Assembly (NCBI GenBank): GCA_013822725.1
Contig: PNKX01000009.1
Location: 62,001-126,000, forward strand
DNA length: 64,000 nucleotides
Direction: 5' to 3'
Origin: Pirellula sp.
Lineage (GTDB): Bacteria > Planctomycetota > Planctomycetia > Pirellulales > Lacipirellulaceae
Shown here: in pieces, positions 1 to 9,628 of the stretch
Layout: each line of letters opens with the position of its first letter
Position numbering within the stretch: position 1 is the first letter of the stretch
Translations under genes and position numbers: made by a program
Notes under the pieces: generated by a model
The model's database searches: none
What the model was told of the DNA's origin: nothing
Seen by the model: only the letters and a program-made list of their open reading frames with translations

Positions 1-1
1 A

Positions 2-154
2 GCCGATTTGATGGCGATCATTCCAAAAAAGGAGTGGATCGACTTCTCCCACCGCCTCATCGCCCACGGCCGGCAGGTCTGCATCGCCCGCAAACCAAAG
101 TGCGAGGTGTGCGTGATGAACGACTTCTGCCCACGGATCGGCGTCACTGCCTGA
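2..154 (+). CDS. nth: Endonuclease III, C-terminal end (partial)
   Basis: This is the last 50 codons of a gene entering from the left edge. The protein is a DNA glycosylase/AP lyase of base-excision repair that removes oxidised pyrimidines. The visible part carries the four-cysteine iron-sulfur cluster loop of the family in the spacing C-X6-C-X2-C-X5-C (CIARKPKC, then EVC, then VMNDFC). The preceding [11 protein letters not shown] segment also fits endonuclease III. The helix-hairpin-helix and the catalytic Lys/Asp lie outside the window. The stop TGA is 22 bases before dcd, on the same strand, so the two could be co-transcribed. Confidence 0.88.
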   Translation, partial: ADLMAIIPKKEWIDFSHRLIAHGRQVCIARKPKCEVCVMNDFCPRIGVTA

Positions 155-176
155 ACTTCCCTCGACGGAGCGCCCC

Positions 177-749
177 ATGATTCTTTCCGGTCAAGAAATC
201 GCGGCCCGCCTCGGCGGCGACGTGAAGATCGAGCCGTACAATCCCGCGGCGCTCAACCCCAACAGCTACAACCTCACCCTGCACGACGAGGTGATGGTCT
301 ACGAGGAAGTCGTCCTCGACATGGCCAAAGCGAACCGCGTGCGGCGAATCCAGATTCCACCCACGGGATTGGTCCTCAGCCCCAACCAGCTCTACCTCGG
401 CCGCACCGCCGAGCGAACTGAGACGCACAACCTCGTGCCGCAGATCGAGGGCCGCTCGTCAGTCGGCCGCCTGGGCCTGTTCGTCCATGTCACCGCGGGC
501 TTCGGCGACGTCGGCTTCTGCGGCTACTGGACGCTCGAAATGTTCGCCGTCCAACCGATCCGCATCTACCCCGGCGTACCGATCTGCCAGATCTTCTATC
601 ACGAGATCACAGGCGCCTACGACGAGTACTCCAGCAAGTACCAACACAACCACGACATCCAGCCGAGCCTGCTGTTCCAAGAGCTCAGCGCCCCAAACGG
701 CGCCGACCCGCAGCTGCCGCTCAACTTCGAAGCTGAGCTAATCCAGTAG
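177..749 (+). CDS. dcd: dCTP deaminase
   Basis: A 190-residue cytosolic enzyme that converts dCTP to dUTP (or to dUMP in the bifunctional variant), feeding dTMP synthesis. It has the trimeric dUTPase-like fold signatures: SYNLTL near residue 30, the active-site stretch EGRSSVGRLG near 90, and the catalytic-glutamate strand YWTLEM near 120. Length matches the usual 170-195 residues. The ATG follows a GGAG about 7 bases upstream. Sequence alone does not decide between monofunctional and deaminase/diphosphatase forms. The gene is followed by a GGGTGGCACGCC-family palindrome that separates it from the convergent ATPase gene. Confidence 0.92.
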   Translation: MILSGQEIAARLGGDVKIEPYNPAALNPNSYNLTLHDEVMVYEEVVLDMAKANRVRRIQIPPTGLVLSPNQLYLGRTAERTETHNLVPQIEGRSSVGRLGLFVHVTAGFGDVGFCGYWTLEMFAVQPIRIYPGVPICQIFYHEITGAYDEYSSKYQHNHDIQPSLLFQELSAPNGADPQLPLNFEAELIQ

Positions 750-761
750 CCGCGGCAACAC

Positions 762-851
762 GGGTGGCACGCCCAGAGCTACTCCGCAGGGCGTGGCGAA
801 CCCTTCCACAAGGCAACCACGCCCATCGGAGTACCTCTGGGCGTGCCACCC
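762..851. repeat. GGGTGGCACGCC-family palindrome, copy 1
   Basis: A 90-base imperfect inverted repeat whose outer arms are GGGTGGCACGCCC and GGGCGTGCCACCC, with an inner pair around ACTCCG...CGGAGT and GGGCGTGG...CCACGCCC. It lies between convergent dcd and the ATPase gene and could end transcription from both sides, but it lacks a T-run. Copies are at 25927, 34604 and 38527. Confidence 0.85.
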
Positions 852-873
852 AATCCTTGCGTCTCGCCATTCC

Positions 874-2403
874 CTACATAATCGCAAAGTAGTTCGACAC
901 CGCGTAGTCGAAGTACTCCGCCGTCATCTCCGGCGGTTTGCTGATGTAGTGGCAGTAGTTTACGATCTGCAGCAACAAGTCGCGCGGCTGGCAGCAGCGG
1001 AACGGGCGGTTCACCGCCTTGTAATGCTTCTCGATCACGTGATCGAGCGCCGACTGCTCGAACCGAATCCCCAGCTTCGGCGCCATGATCTGAAACAGCG
1101 CGCGAAACTCCTCTTCCGACGGATCGAGCACTTCGATCTTGTACGGAATACGCCGCAAGAATGCGTCGTCGACCAACTGCTTCGGTTCTAAGTTGGTCGA
1201 GAAGATAATCAACTGATCGAACGGCACCTGGATCTTCTTGCCGTTGCCCATCTGCAGGAAGTCGTACCGCTTTTCGAGCGGCACAATCCAGCGATTGAGC
1301 AGCTGATCGGTCGTCATCCGCTGCCGGCCGAAGTCGTCGATCACCAGCGTGCCGCAATTGCTCTTCAGCTGGATCGGCGCCTCGCTGACGTTGACGCCGG
1401 CGCTGGCCTGCACTTCGAGCGCATCCATCGTCAACTCGCCGCCGACGACGATCGTGGGGCGTTTGATCCGGACCCACCGCTGATCGACCGGCCGCGTCTG
1501 CAACGGGCCCGTCGGCTCATTGAGGGGCGCCTCGGTATGCAGCCCCGGGTCGAAGACCCGCATAATTTCGCCGTCGATCGTGATCGCCCGAGGAATCCAA
1601 ATGCAATCGCCGAACGCCGACGTCACGCGCTCGGCGATGCTTGTCTTGCCGTTACCCGGCGCGCCGAATAGAAACAGACCACGGCCTGAATTCACCGCCG
1701 GGCCGAGCCGTTTCAGCATGCTCTTGTTGATCAGCAGATCGGCGAACGCCCGCTCCAGGTCGTTCTGCGTCGGATGCTGCTTGGTGAGACTCTGCTGCGC
1801 GACGCTCGCGCAGTACGTTGAGAGCGGCACTGGCGCCGCGCCGAAGTAGCTGCAAAGCTCCGACAGTTTCTTGGCTCGCTCGCGACCAAGGTCGGTCAGC
1901 TGATAAATAAAATCGTTCATCGGGGCCGAGCCGCGGAACGCGACCAGTTGCCCCAACTTCATCTCCTGCAGCACCGGCGCCAACAGGCGAAACGGAATCG
2001 CGTGCTGCTCGGAGAGCGCCCGCCCGCTCATCTCGCTGCAGGCGCTCAGGCACTTGAGCGCCAGGTGTTCGAGTTGACCTTCGGTGACGCCCGCCGCCTT
2101 GAGCGACGCCGGTTCTTCCGGCCGCCAAGGTTCCGAATCGTCGGCTTCCGCGTTGCGCGACATCGGGGGCGGCGTCGTCCGAATCGAACGCGCCGCCGCG
2201 ACCGCCGGCGGATCGAGCATTGTCGTGTGCGAAATTGCCGTATCGCGATTCGCTGCCGCTACGGCCACGCCACTCGCTTGCCCTTCGACGCGCGTGCTCG
2301 CGGCTAGCTGGTGGATCCGTGCGAGCATCGACTCCAAGTCGTTCGGCCCCCCCATGGCTGCGGGGCGCTCCGGCGTCGAAACAGGCGTATCGGTGGTGCT
2401 CAT
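874..2403 (-). CDS. AAA+ ATPase, planctomycete type
   Basis: A 509-residue cytosolic P-loop ATPase. Walker A is GAPGNGKTS near residue 247, Walker B is LVIDDFGRQ near 351, a sensor-1-like STNL is near 401 and RRIPYKI follows near 413. The first ~80 residues are low in complexity. A helical region around 110-190 looks like a winged-helix or adaptor segment. The reading frame is open for 57 more codons upstream, but I chose the ATG at 2403 because the extension has no planctomycete-like features. The substrate is unknown. Related AAA+ proteins are remodelling motors or MoxR-like chaperones; no partner gene adjoins it. It is convergent with dcd and divergent from purU. Confidence 0.75.
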   Translation of the reverse strand: MSTTDTPVSTPERPAAMGGPNDLESMLARIHQLAASTRVEGQASGVAVAAANRDTAISHTTMLDPPAVAAARSIRTTPPPMSRNAEADDSEPWRPEEPASLKAAGVTEGQLEHLALKCLSACSEMSGRALSEQHAIPFRLLAPVLQEMKLGQLVAFRGSAPMNDFIYQLTDLGRERAKKLSELCSYFGAAPVPLSTYCASVAQQSLTKQHPTQNDLERAFADLLINKSMLKRLGPAVNSGRGLFLFGAPGNGKTSIAERVTSAFGDCIWIPRAITIDGEIMRVFDPGLHTEAPLNEPTGPLQTRPVDQRWVRIKRPTIVVGGELTMDALEVQASAGVNVSEAPIQLKSNCGTLVIDDFGRQRMTTDQLLNRWIVPLEKRYDFLQMGNGKKIQVPFDQLIIFSTNLEPKQLVDDAFLRRIPYKIEVLDPSEEEFRALFQIMAPKLGIRFEQSALDHVIEKHYKAVNRPFRCCQPRDLLLQIVNYCHYISKPPEMTAEYFDYAVSNYFAIM

Positions 2404-2583
2404 CGTAGGCGCAACTGCCTGGGGAGCGGTAGAAAAGAGGAAATGTAGGTGCGCGCTATCCGCACAAGCTATCTTACGTCGTAGACTACCCCCGCGCCGG
2501 CGATGCTGTTCCGCCGCCAGCGCCGCCCTCACAATCCGCACGATCCAACTGAACCACTGCTCACGCGCCCCCACACCGACACG

Positions 2584-2643
2584 CCCATTTAGCCTCGTCC
2601 GCTCGCGGCGGGCACGCGGGCTATCGCCGCGCGGCTAAATGGG
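2584..2643. repeat. CCATTTAGCC-family palindrome, copy 1
   Basis: A 60-base inverted repeat with outer arms CCCATTTAGCC and GGCTAAATGGG enclosing two smaller GC-rich hairpins, so it can fold as a three-way junction. It lies between the divergent ATPase gene and purU. Beyond the right arm, bases 2651-2674 are identical to 25170-25193 next to another copy. Confidence 0.9.
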
Positions 2644-2707
2644 CTCTCTTGAAATCATTGTCCATCCGCGCCGCGCGCCCCGTCTCGTCACCTCACATCT
2701 CTCGCAC

Positions 2708-3562
<855 letters not shown>

Positions 3563-3571
3563 TTCCTGTTG

Positions 3572-3780
3572 AACCACGACGACACGGCGGACACGACGAA
3601 AAGCGGCGACTATTCAGTCTTTCTTTGCGCCTTCGCGCCTTTGCGTGAGATATTGAGAAGAGAAGTTAGGTCTCACGCAAAGGCGCGAAGGCGCAAAGGA
3701 AATACAATGACCGGCAGTGATCGCTCTTAGTTTTCTCGTCGTGTCCGCCGTGTCGTCGTGTCGTCGTGTCGTCGTGGTTA
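3572..3780. repeat. Nested inverted repeat, locus 1 (two layers)
   Basis: Outer arms: about 3572-3600 (AACCACGACGACACGGCGGA...) and 3733-3780, the right arm being longer because TCGTCGTG is iterated. Inner arms: 3622-3650 (CTTTGCGCCTTCGCGCCTTT...) and 3670-3698, nearly perfect complements. One inverted repeat therefore sits in the loop of another. It fills the purU to 3804 interval; both flanking genes read rightward. Confidence 0.88.
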
Positions 3781-3803
3781 TTCATCCCCCTTGAAGTACG
3801 AGA

Positions 3804-4274
3804 ATGTTGTCAGTTCAGTTGGAGTGCCAAGACTGCGGCTGGTGGACCCTTTGCGGTGAAGCGGAGGTCGTGCGACGGCTTCGTCCCCTCGGCCATTTCC
3901 GCCGCGCGACCGATCCTCCGGAGGAGATCGTTCGCGAGGTTCTGGGGACTGACGGCAAGAACCTCGCTTGCGATCGGTGCAAGAAGACGACGCTGAAGCT
4001 GACGCTCGACCCCGATCAATCCGACGACGACGATTGGGAACAGGTCGTCATCTGCGAAATCTGCCGCGAGCCGATCCCGCCCGAGCGGCTCGAGTTCAAA
4101 CCCGACGCCCGACGCTGCGTCGGCTGCCAGGACGCCGCCGACCGAGGCCGTTCGTTCGTCGAGCCCGACTTTTGCCCCAAGTGCGGCGCGCTGCTCGAAA
4201 TCCGCGTCAGCCGCGGCGGTGGGCCAACCCGCTACAAGCTCTTCTGCACGGGTTCGCCTTCCTGCAGACTGTAG
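3804..4274 (+). CDS. Multi-zinc-ribbon protein with a DksA-type C4 finger
   Basis: A 156-residue probably cytosolic protein with several cysteine pairs. C84-X2-C87-X17-C105-X2-C108 surrounds REPIPPERLEFKPDARR, which is the zinc-finger consensus of DksA/TraR proteins. Further pairs are CQDC near 8-11, CDRC near 57-60, CPKC near 127-130 and a closing FCTG..SC. The N-terminal coiled coil that DksA inserts into the RNA polymerase secondary channel is not present, so ordinary DksA activity should not be assumed. The ATG lies just past a nested inverted repeat and no strong Shine-Dalgarno is seen. The function is unknown; a nucleic-acid- or polymerase-binding role is inference from the finger. Confidence 0.72.
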   Translation: MLSVQLECQDCGWWTLCGEAEVVRRLRPLGHFRRATDPPEEIVREVLGTDGKNLACDRCKKTTLKLTLDPDQSDDDDWEQVVICEICREPIPPERLEFKPDARRCVGCQDAADRGRSFVEPDFCPKCGALLEIRVSRGGGPTRYKLFCTGSPSCRL

Positions 4275-4426
4275 ACAAGCAGCCACCGCCCCGCCGAATG
4301 TTTCGGCTCTTTCAAGTGAGCCCATAGAAAACGGGGCGAGCCTGCTCTAAGTTGAAAGATTCGCCTCGACTCGGACGACCCGTTTAGGGAATTCCGCCAC
4401 CGATTGCCCCCTGCCGCCCGTTCGCC

Positions 4427-6919
4427 ATGCCTCCCGATTCGCTTAACTTGATCGCCACTTCCGCCTTCGGCTTGGAGGCGGTCGTCGTTCGCGAACTGAG
4501 CGACCTCGGCTACCCAGCGAAGGTGGCGCGCCCGGGGCGGATCGCGTTCAGCGGCGACGCGAGCGCCCTCTGCCGAGCGAACATGTGGCTCCGCTCCGCC
4601 GACCGCGTGTTGGTGGAAGTGGCGTCGTTCCCCGCCGCCGACTTCGACGCTCTCTTCGACACGACGCGCGACTTGCCCTGGGAAGAATGGATCGCCGCCG
4701 ACGCCGCGATCCCTGTCGGCGGGCGTTCGATCAAGTCACAGCTTTCCAGCGTCCCCGCCTGCCAGCGGACAGTCAAGAAAGCGATTGTGGAGCGGCTGCT
4801 CCAGGCACGCCCCGGCGTCGATTTGCCCGAAACGGGACCGCCCGTCGCCGTCGAAATGTCGATCGTCAATGACATCGCGAATATCGATCTCGACACGTCG
4901 GGCCACGGCCTGCATCGTCGCGGGTACAGGACGCTCGCCGCCGCCGCGCAGCTGCGCGAGACGCTCGCTGCGGCGATGGTGCAGCTCAGCTTCTGGAAAC
5001 CTGATCGGCCGCTGGTCGACCCCTTCTGCGGCACCGGGACGATCATCATTGAGGCCGCGATGATCGGCCGGCGACTCGCTCCCGGTCGCAATCGCCAATT
5101 CGCCGCCGAAGGCTGGAACCAGATTCCCGCCGCCGCGTGGCAGGCCGCCCGCGAGGAAGCCGCCGACTTGGCGCTCCCCGCAATGCAACTGCGGCCGATC
5201 GGCTGCGACGCCGACCCCGAATCGCTCAAACTCGCCCGCTACCACGCGGGCCTCGCCGGGGTGGCCGATGACGTTCATTTCCAGCACCACACGTTCGACG
5301 AGCTGACCAGCAGCCGCCACTACGGCTGCGTGATCACGAACCCACCCTACGGCGTGCGGATGGGCGAAGAGGCGGAAATCGAAGAGCTCTACCGCTCGAT
5401 GCCCGACGTGCTGCGGCGATTGAAGACGTGGTCGCACTTCATCCTCACCGCGCACCCCGACTTTGAACGGCTCGTCGGGCAGGAAGCCGACAAGCGCCGC
5501 AAGCTCTACAACGGCCGGTTGCAATGCAATCTGTTTCAGTTCTTCGGGCCGAAGCCGCCGCGGCGGAAGGATGTGGCGGGTAAGCAGGAGAGCGCTGGAA
5601 GCGGAGAGGGTGTCGGGAGCCTTTTGCCACTGGAGACTCGCCCAGTCGAGGAGACCTTCCAGTGGCAAAAGGCTCCCGACACCGTTGAGCGCGAACCGCA
5701 AACGGAAAACGCCCTGCTTGGGGATTTGAATCTTGAGGCTCCCTCCCCCTCGAGGGGAGGGCTGGGGAGGGGGGCTGAAGTAGTGAAATCCCCTGCCACT
5801 TCAATCACCCCTCCCCTATCTCCTCCCACTCAAGGGGAGGGGGACCAAACGGATCTAGACGAGAGTGAAGATCGTTCGCGCCGCCAATCGCAATCGAATG
5901 CGGCCCAGCCGAGCCCCACGCCGCTCTCACTCCCTGCTCGCCCCCGCCCCGCCTTCGGCGGTCTCCGCGAAGAGGCCGACCGCCAGGCGGCTGAGTTCAG
6001 CAACCGGCTAAAGAAACTCGCCCGGCACCTTCGCCGCTGGCCGACGAAGCGCGGCGTCACCTGCTACCGCATCTATGAGCGCGACATTCCTGAAGTGCCG
6101 CTCGTGGTCGATCGTTACGAAGATGCGCTCCACATCGCCGAGTTCGATCGCCCCCACGACCGCACCGCCGCGGAGCATGCCGACTGGCTCGACCACATGG
6201 TGCGCACCGCCGCGGAAGCGCTCGAAACTCCCATCGAGCTGACGTTCCTCAAACATCGTCAGCGGCAGCGGGGCGCCGAGCAGTATGAACGCTTCGACGA
6301 TCAACAGGCGTTACGCGTGGTGAACGAAGGTGGCCTGAAGTTTCAGGTCAACCTGTCGGACTACCTCGACACGGGCCTATTTCTCGATCACCGCGTCACC
6401 CGCGGCATGGTCCGCGAGGCCGCGGCGGGCAAACGGATGCTCAATCTGTTCGCCTACACCGGTTCATTCAGCGTCTATGCGGCGGCGGGCGGGGCGATTG
6501 AAACGGTCACCGTCGATCTCTCGCCGGTCTACCTGGAGTGGGCGGAGAAGAACTTCGAGCTCAACGGCCTGCAAGGAATTCAAAACCAGTTTGTCCGCGC
6601 TGATTCGCGTGAGTTCGTCGCGTCGCTTAACGGCCGTCCGCAGTTCGATCTCGCCGTCGTTGACCCGCCAACGTTCTCCAACAGCAAGCGCGTCGAGGAC
6701 GACTGGGACGTTCAGCAAGACTACGCATGGCTGCTGAACGAAGTCCTGCGCTGCATGAATCCTGGCGGCGTGATTTACTTCTCGACGAACTCGCGGAAGT
6801 TCAAGTTCGACGAACAGCTACGCGGCGCAACGGTCCGCGAGATTTCCAATAAGACCATGCCTGAAGATTTCCGCAACAAACGAATCCACCGTTGCTGGCG
6901 GATCGTTAAAGAAGCGTAG
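4427..6919 (+). CDS. rlmL: Fused 23S rRNA m2G2445/m7G2069 methyltransferase RlmKL
   Basis: An 830-residue two-enzyme fusion that modifies 23S rRNA with S-adenosylmethionine. The THUMP region is near 1-160. The RlmL methyltransferase has DPFCGTGTI near 203 and NPPYGVRMG near 306. The RlmK half has LNLFAYTGSFSV near 674 and VDPPTFSNSK near 746. E. coli RlmKL is about 700 residues; the excess sits in a linker at about 381-515 that contains two palindromic DNA repeats read through in frame (5609-5683 and 5741-5845). These encode low-complexity Gly/Ser/Pro/Glu-rich sequence. Both catalytic halves look intact. It is convergent with the small membrane gene at 6959. Confidence 0.93.
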   Translation: MPPDSLNLIATSAFGLEAVVVRELSDLGYPAKVARPGRIAFSGDASALCRANMWLRSADRVLVEVASFPAADFDALFDTTRDLPWEEWIAADAAIPVGGRSIKSQLSSVPACQRTVKKAIVERLLQARPGVDLPETGPPVAVEMSIVNDIANIDLDTSGHGLHRRGYRTLAAAAQLRETLAAAMVQLSFWKPDRPLVDPFCGTGTIIIEAAMIGRRLAPGRNRQFAAEGWNQIPAAAWQAAREEAADLALPAMQLRPIGCDADPESLKLARYHAGLAGVADDVHFQHHTFDELTSSRHYGCVITNPPYGVRMGEEAEIEELYRSMPDVLRRLKTWSHFILTAHPDFERLVGQEADKRRKLYNGRLQCNLFQFFGPKPPRRKDVAGKQESAGSGEGVGSLLPLETRPVEETFQWQKAPDTVEREPQTENALLGDLNLEAPSPSRGGLGRGAEVVKSPATSITPPLSPPTQGEGDQTDLDESEDRSRRQSQSNAAQPSPTPLSLPARPRPAFGGLREEADRQAAEFSNRLKKLARHLRRWPTKRGVTCYRIYERDIPEVPLVVDRYEDALHIAEFDRPHDRTAAEHADWLDHMVRTAAEALETPIELTFLKHRQRQRGAEQYERFDDQQALRVVNEGGLKFQVNLSDYLDTGLFLDHRVTRGMVREAAAGKRMLNLFAYTGSFSVYAAAGGAIETVTVDLSPVYLEWAEKNFELNGLQGIQNQFVRADSREFVASLNGRPQFDLAVVDPPTFSNSKRVEDDWDVQQDYAWLLNEVLRCMNPGGVIYFSTNSRKFKFDEQLRGATVREISNKTMPEDFRNKRIHRCWRIVKEA
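5609..5683. repeat. GGTGTCGGG-family palindrome inside rlmKL
   Basis: A 75-base inverted repeat with ~25-base arms starting GGTGTCGGGAGCCTTTTGCC and ending in its complement. It lies wholly inside the coding sequence, in frame, in the inter-domain linker. A second copy with GGGGACC in place of GGGAGCC is at 51591-51665 in non-coding DNA. Confidence 0.93.
5741..5845. repeat. CCCTCCCC-rich palindrome inside rlmKL
   Basis: An inverted repeat with a left part CCCTCCCCCTCGAGGGGAGG followed by GCTGGGGAGGGG, and a right part CCCCTCCCCT...CTCAAGGGGAGGGGG. Inner arms are around GCTGAAGTAG and CACTTCAATC. It is in frame within the rlmKL linker and has no stop codon in that frame. Confidence 0.85.
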
Positions 6920-6958
6920 CCCAGCAGCTGCTTGCGGCGAGAGCAGAAGCGGTTTTGT

Positions 6959-7330
6959 TTAGAAGGGACTTAGCGATTCCCCGACGGTGACGGCGGCGAG
7001 TCCCATCGTGAACAGCAGACCGCAACCGAAGAGTAACGGAGCGATGGCCCGATGGTGGATTCCAAGCCACCGCAAATAAGCATCGGCAATTGGGCCAGCA
7101 AAGTAGCAAAGGTTGGCCACGATCGCTCCCAAGACGCATTCAACCGCTAAACGCACCCAATTGGAATTGCCGTCGCCCCACGCGGCGGCCAGAGTGATCA
7201 CGAGCCCGACTAACGCCAGATTGTAAACGAGGCGCCATCGTTCCCAGCGAAGGAACACATCGCGCACTGCGCCGGCGAATGTTTCCTTCGCCGGATCCCC
7301 ATGCTGCATGTGAGACATGCTGATGCTCAT
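6959..7330 (-). CDS. Small integral membrane protein, unknown function
   Basis: About 123 residues from the ATG at 7330 (ATGs at 7318 and 7309 are also possible; codons further upstream are TTG/GTG). Three hydrophobic segments are visible: LVYNLALVGLVITLAAAW, VRLAVECVLGAIVANLCYFA and a C-terminal segment around APLLFGCGLLFTMGLAAVTV, so a three-helix inner-membrane protein is likely. No catalytic motif is recognised. It lies downstream of the sugar-isomerase-like gene on the same strand with about 60 bases between and could share its transcript. The function cannot be told from sequence. Confidence 0.6.
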   Translation of the reverse strand: MSISMSHMQHGDPAKETFAGAVRDVFLRWERWRLVYNLALVGLVITLAAAWGDGNSNWVRLAVECVLGAIVANLCYFAGPIADAYLRWLGIHHRAIAPLLFGCGLLFTMGLAAVTVGESLSPF

Positions 7331-7389
7331 GAACTGCTGTCTGGCTTCACTGCGTCTCGTCACCAAGACGCCTAATACAGTCTACTTTA

Positions 7390-8301
7390 TCAGCAAACTA
7401 GCGGTCGCAGAACGCGATAACTAATTTCGAGAGATTTACGGCGTTTTTCCAGGTTCCCCTCGAACGCGTGGTCTTCGACCTCGACGCACACCGGTCCGTC
7501 GTAGCCGACGTCGGCGAGTGCGCCGATGTACTTCCCCCAATTGACGTCGCCGAGGCCGGGAATCTTCGCCGTGCTGCGCTGCATTGGCGGCACCAGCGAA
7601 CCGAGGCGGTCGAGTTTCTCGACGTCGATCCGCATATCTTTCGCGTGGCTGTGGAAAATCCGCTGCCCGAATTCGTAGACCGGGGCGATCGGATCCATCA
7701 ATTGCATCCGCAAATGCGACGGATCGTAATTTAACCCGAAGAATACCGAAGGAATTACCTCGAACATCCGCCGCCAGATGGCTGGCGTGCGGGCCAGGTT
7801 CCAGCCGAACGGCCAACTCTTATCGATCATCATCGGGCAATTTTCGATGCCGACCCGCATGTTGTGATCTTCCGCGTAGCGAATGATTTCCGGCCACACT
7901 TTTTCGTACTTCAGTAGATTGTCTTCGAGCGACTCGTACTGATTGGCCCCGATAAACGTGTTGATGCCGGGCAGCCCGAGCTTCGTCGCGGCGTCGATGA
8001 CCTTGCGGATGTGAACCCGCGCGATCGACGCTTCTTCGGCGTCGTGCGATAAGGCGTTCGGATAATAGCCAAGCGCCGAAATCGCGACGCCGTATTTTTC
8101 GCAGAGCGCCCGCGTGTCATCCGCCTGCGCTTGGCTGAACTCTGCGCAGTCGAGATGAACGACGCCGCCGTATTCGCGGTCGACTGTGCCGGGCGGCCAG
8201 CACATTACTTCGACGCAGTCGTAACCGATCTCCGAAGCGTGCTTGAGCACCTCTTCGAGCTTCAGATCGCCAAAGATGGCCGTCACAAAACCAAGCTGCA
8301 T
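7390..8301 (-). CDS. Sugar phosphate isomerase/epimerase family protein
   Basis: A 303-residue cytosolic TIM-barrel protein of the xylose isomerase-like/AP endonuclease 2 superfamily. The divalent-metal ligands expected for the fold are visible in order: Glu in RVGIENCPMM, Asp and His in NYDPSHL, His in FHSHAKD and Glu in VCVEVEDHAF. The exact sugar substrate cannot be assigned; planctomycetes have many such paralogues. The ATG is preceded by AAGGAG at good spacing. It starts 18 bases after the stop of the trans-sulfuration enzyme gene, so it is the third gene of a probable minus-strand operon. Confidence 0.85.
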   Translation of the reverse strand: MQLGFVTAIFGDLKLEEVLKHASEIGYDCVEVMCWPPGTVDREYGGVVHLDCAEFSQAQADDTRALCEKYGVAISALGYYPNALSHDAEEASIARVHIRKVIDAATKLGLPGINTFIGANQYESLEDNLLKYEKVWPEIIRYAEDHNMRVGIENCPMMIDKSWPFGWNLARTPAIWRRMFEVIPSVFFGLNYDPSHLRMQLMDPIAPVYEFGQRIFHSHAKDMRIDVEKLDRLGSLVPPMQRSTAKIPGLGDVNWGKYIGALADVGYDGPVCVEVEDHAFEGNLEKRRKSLEISYRVLRPLVC

Positions 8302-8319
8302 CTTAATGCTCCTTCTATT

Positions 8320-9465
8320 TCAAACGGCCGCAAACGCCGATTCCAAGTCGTCTCGCAAATCCTCGAACGCCTCCAGCCCGACTGAAAGCCGAATCAGCCC
8401 GTCGGCGATCCCATGCTTCGCCCGATCCGTCGCGTCGTAGCTAGCGTGCGACATCGACGCCGGCTGCTCGATCAGCGACTCGACGGCGCCGAGGCTCACG
8501 GCGAGGCTAAACAGCTTGGTCGACTCTGCAAATCGCTTGCCGGCCGCGAGATCGCCGCGAATCTCAAACGACATCATCGCCCCAAACTGCCCGCCCATCT
8601 GCCGGTGGGCCAGTTCGTGGCCAGGATGCCCCGACAACCCCGGGTAGAGTACCCGCGCCACCCGCGGGTGGGAAGCCAGCCACTCGGCGAGCGCCTGCGC
8701 GGTGCGGCATTGCTCGCGCACCCGCAGTTCGAGCGTCTTCAGTCCACGCGAGCAGAGATACGACTCCAGCGGCCCCATCACGGCGCCGGTGGCGTTCTGC
8801 ACGAAGTAAAGTTCCTTAAGCAGCGCCGCGTCGCGGACGACGAGCGCGCCCCCCATCGCGTCGCTGTGGCCGCCGATATACTTGGTGGCTGAGTGCATGA
8901 CGATATCAGCGCCAAGCTCCAGCGGCCGCGTCAGGACGGGCGTGGCGAAGGTGCTGTCGATGCCGAGCAGCGCGCCGTGGCGGTGGGCCAGCTTCGCACA
9001 GGCGTCGATGTCGGTGATCGACATCCGCGGATTGCCGGGGCTTTCGATCCAGACAAGCTTCGTCGCTGGCGTGATCGCCGCTTCGACTTTGGCGAGATCG
9101 TTCGTGTCGACGAGCGTCACGTTGATGCCGGCGCGGTTGGCGATCTTATGGAGGAGCCGGTAGCTGCCGCCGTAGATGTCGCTCCCCGCCACGACGTGAT
9201 CGCCGCTCTTGAGCGAGGCGATCACACAATGCGTCGCCGCCATGCCGGTGGAGAATGCGAGGGCGCCGACGCCTCCTTCCAGCGAGGCGAGCGTCGTCTC
9301 AAACGCCTTCCGCGTCGGGTTGCCGCTGCGGGAGTAATCGAACTCCCCCCACTCGCCAGCGCCCGGTTGCACAAACGTCGTCGCTAGATGAAGCGGCGGC
9401 ACAACGGCGCCGGTTTGGGGGCAAGGTTCGTTGCCGACGTGGATGGCGCGGGTGCGGAATTGCAT
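8320..9465 (-). CDS. Trans-sulfuration family PLP enzyme (cystathionine lyase-like)
   Basis: A 381-residue fold-type I PLP enzyme of the Cys/Met metabolism family (cystathionine gamma-synthase, beta-lyase, gamma-lyase). The phosphate-binding FDYSRSGNPTR is near residue 44, the cofactor Asp is in GIDSTFATP near 171, and the PLP lysine is in SATKYIGGHSD near 194. The C-terminal SLGAVESLIEQPASMSHA is closest to cystathionine gamma-lyase/synthase signatures. The substrate cannot be fixed by eye. It follows a paralogue on the same strand, separated by a palindromic repeat, and together they suggest cysteine/methionine interconversion. Confidence 0.88.
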   Translation of the reverse strand: MQFRTRAIHVGNEPCPQTGAVVPPLHLATTFVQPGAGEWGEFDYSRSGNPTRKAFETTLASLEGGVGALAFSTGMAATHCVIASLKSGDHVVAGSDIYGGSYRLLHKIANRAGINVTLVDTNDLAKVEAAITPATKLVWIESPGNPRMSITDIDACAKLAHRHGALLGIDSTFATPVLTRPLELGADIVMHSATKYIGGHSDAMGGALVVRDAALLKELYFVQNATGAVMGPLESYLCSRGLKTLELRVREQCRTAQALAEWLASHPRVARVLYPGLSGHPGHELAHRQMGGQFGAMMSFEIRGDLAAGKRFAESTKLFSLAVSLGAVESLIEQPASMSHASYDATDRAKHGIADGLIRLSVGLEAFEDLRDDLESAFAAV

Positions 9466-9534
9466 GGCGATATATGGGAATCGAGTTCAGTGTTCGCGAA
9501 CGCGCTGACGACACGACGAACCATGCCGCTGCGG

Positions 9535-9592
9535 CCATTTAGCCGCGGGCGGTAGCCCGCGAACCCGCCGCAAGCGGACGGGGCTAAATGGG
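9535..9592. repeat. CCATTTAGCC-family palindrome, copy 2
   Basis: Outer arms CCATTTAGCC / GGCTAAATGG, with inner hairpins GCGGGCGGTAGCCCGC and CCGCCGCAAGCGG. The left flank CCATGCCGCTGCGG is shared with the copies at 56335 and 60160. It sits between the two trans-sulfuration genes and would be transcribed if they form one operon. Confidence 0.92.
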
Positions 9593-9628
9593 TGTGGTGG
9601 TGTGGGGAGATTTATTGCGCCGCCGGGA

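Noticed and set aside
5570-5960. A frameshift or gene split between RlmL and RlmK
   Set aside because: The frame is continuous through both palindromes with no stop codon; a fused protein with a long linker is the simpler reading.
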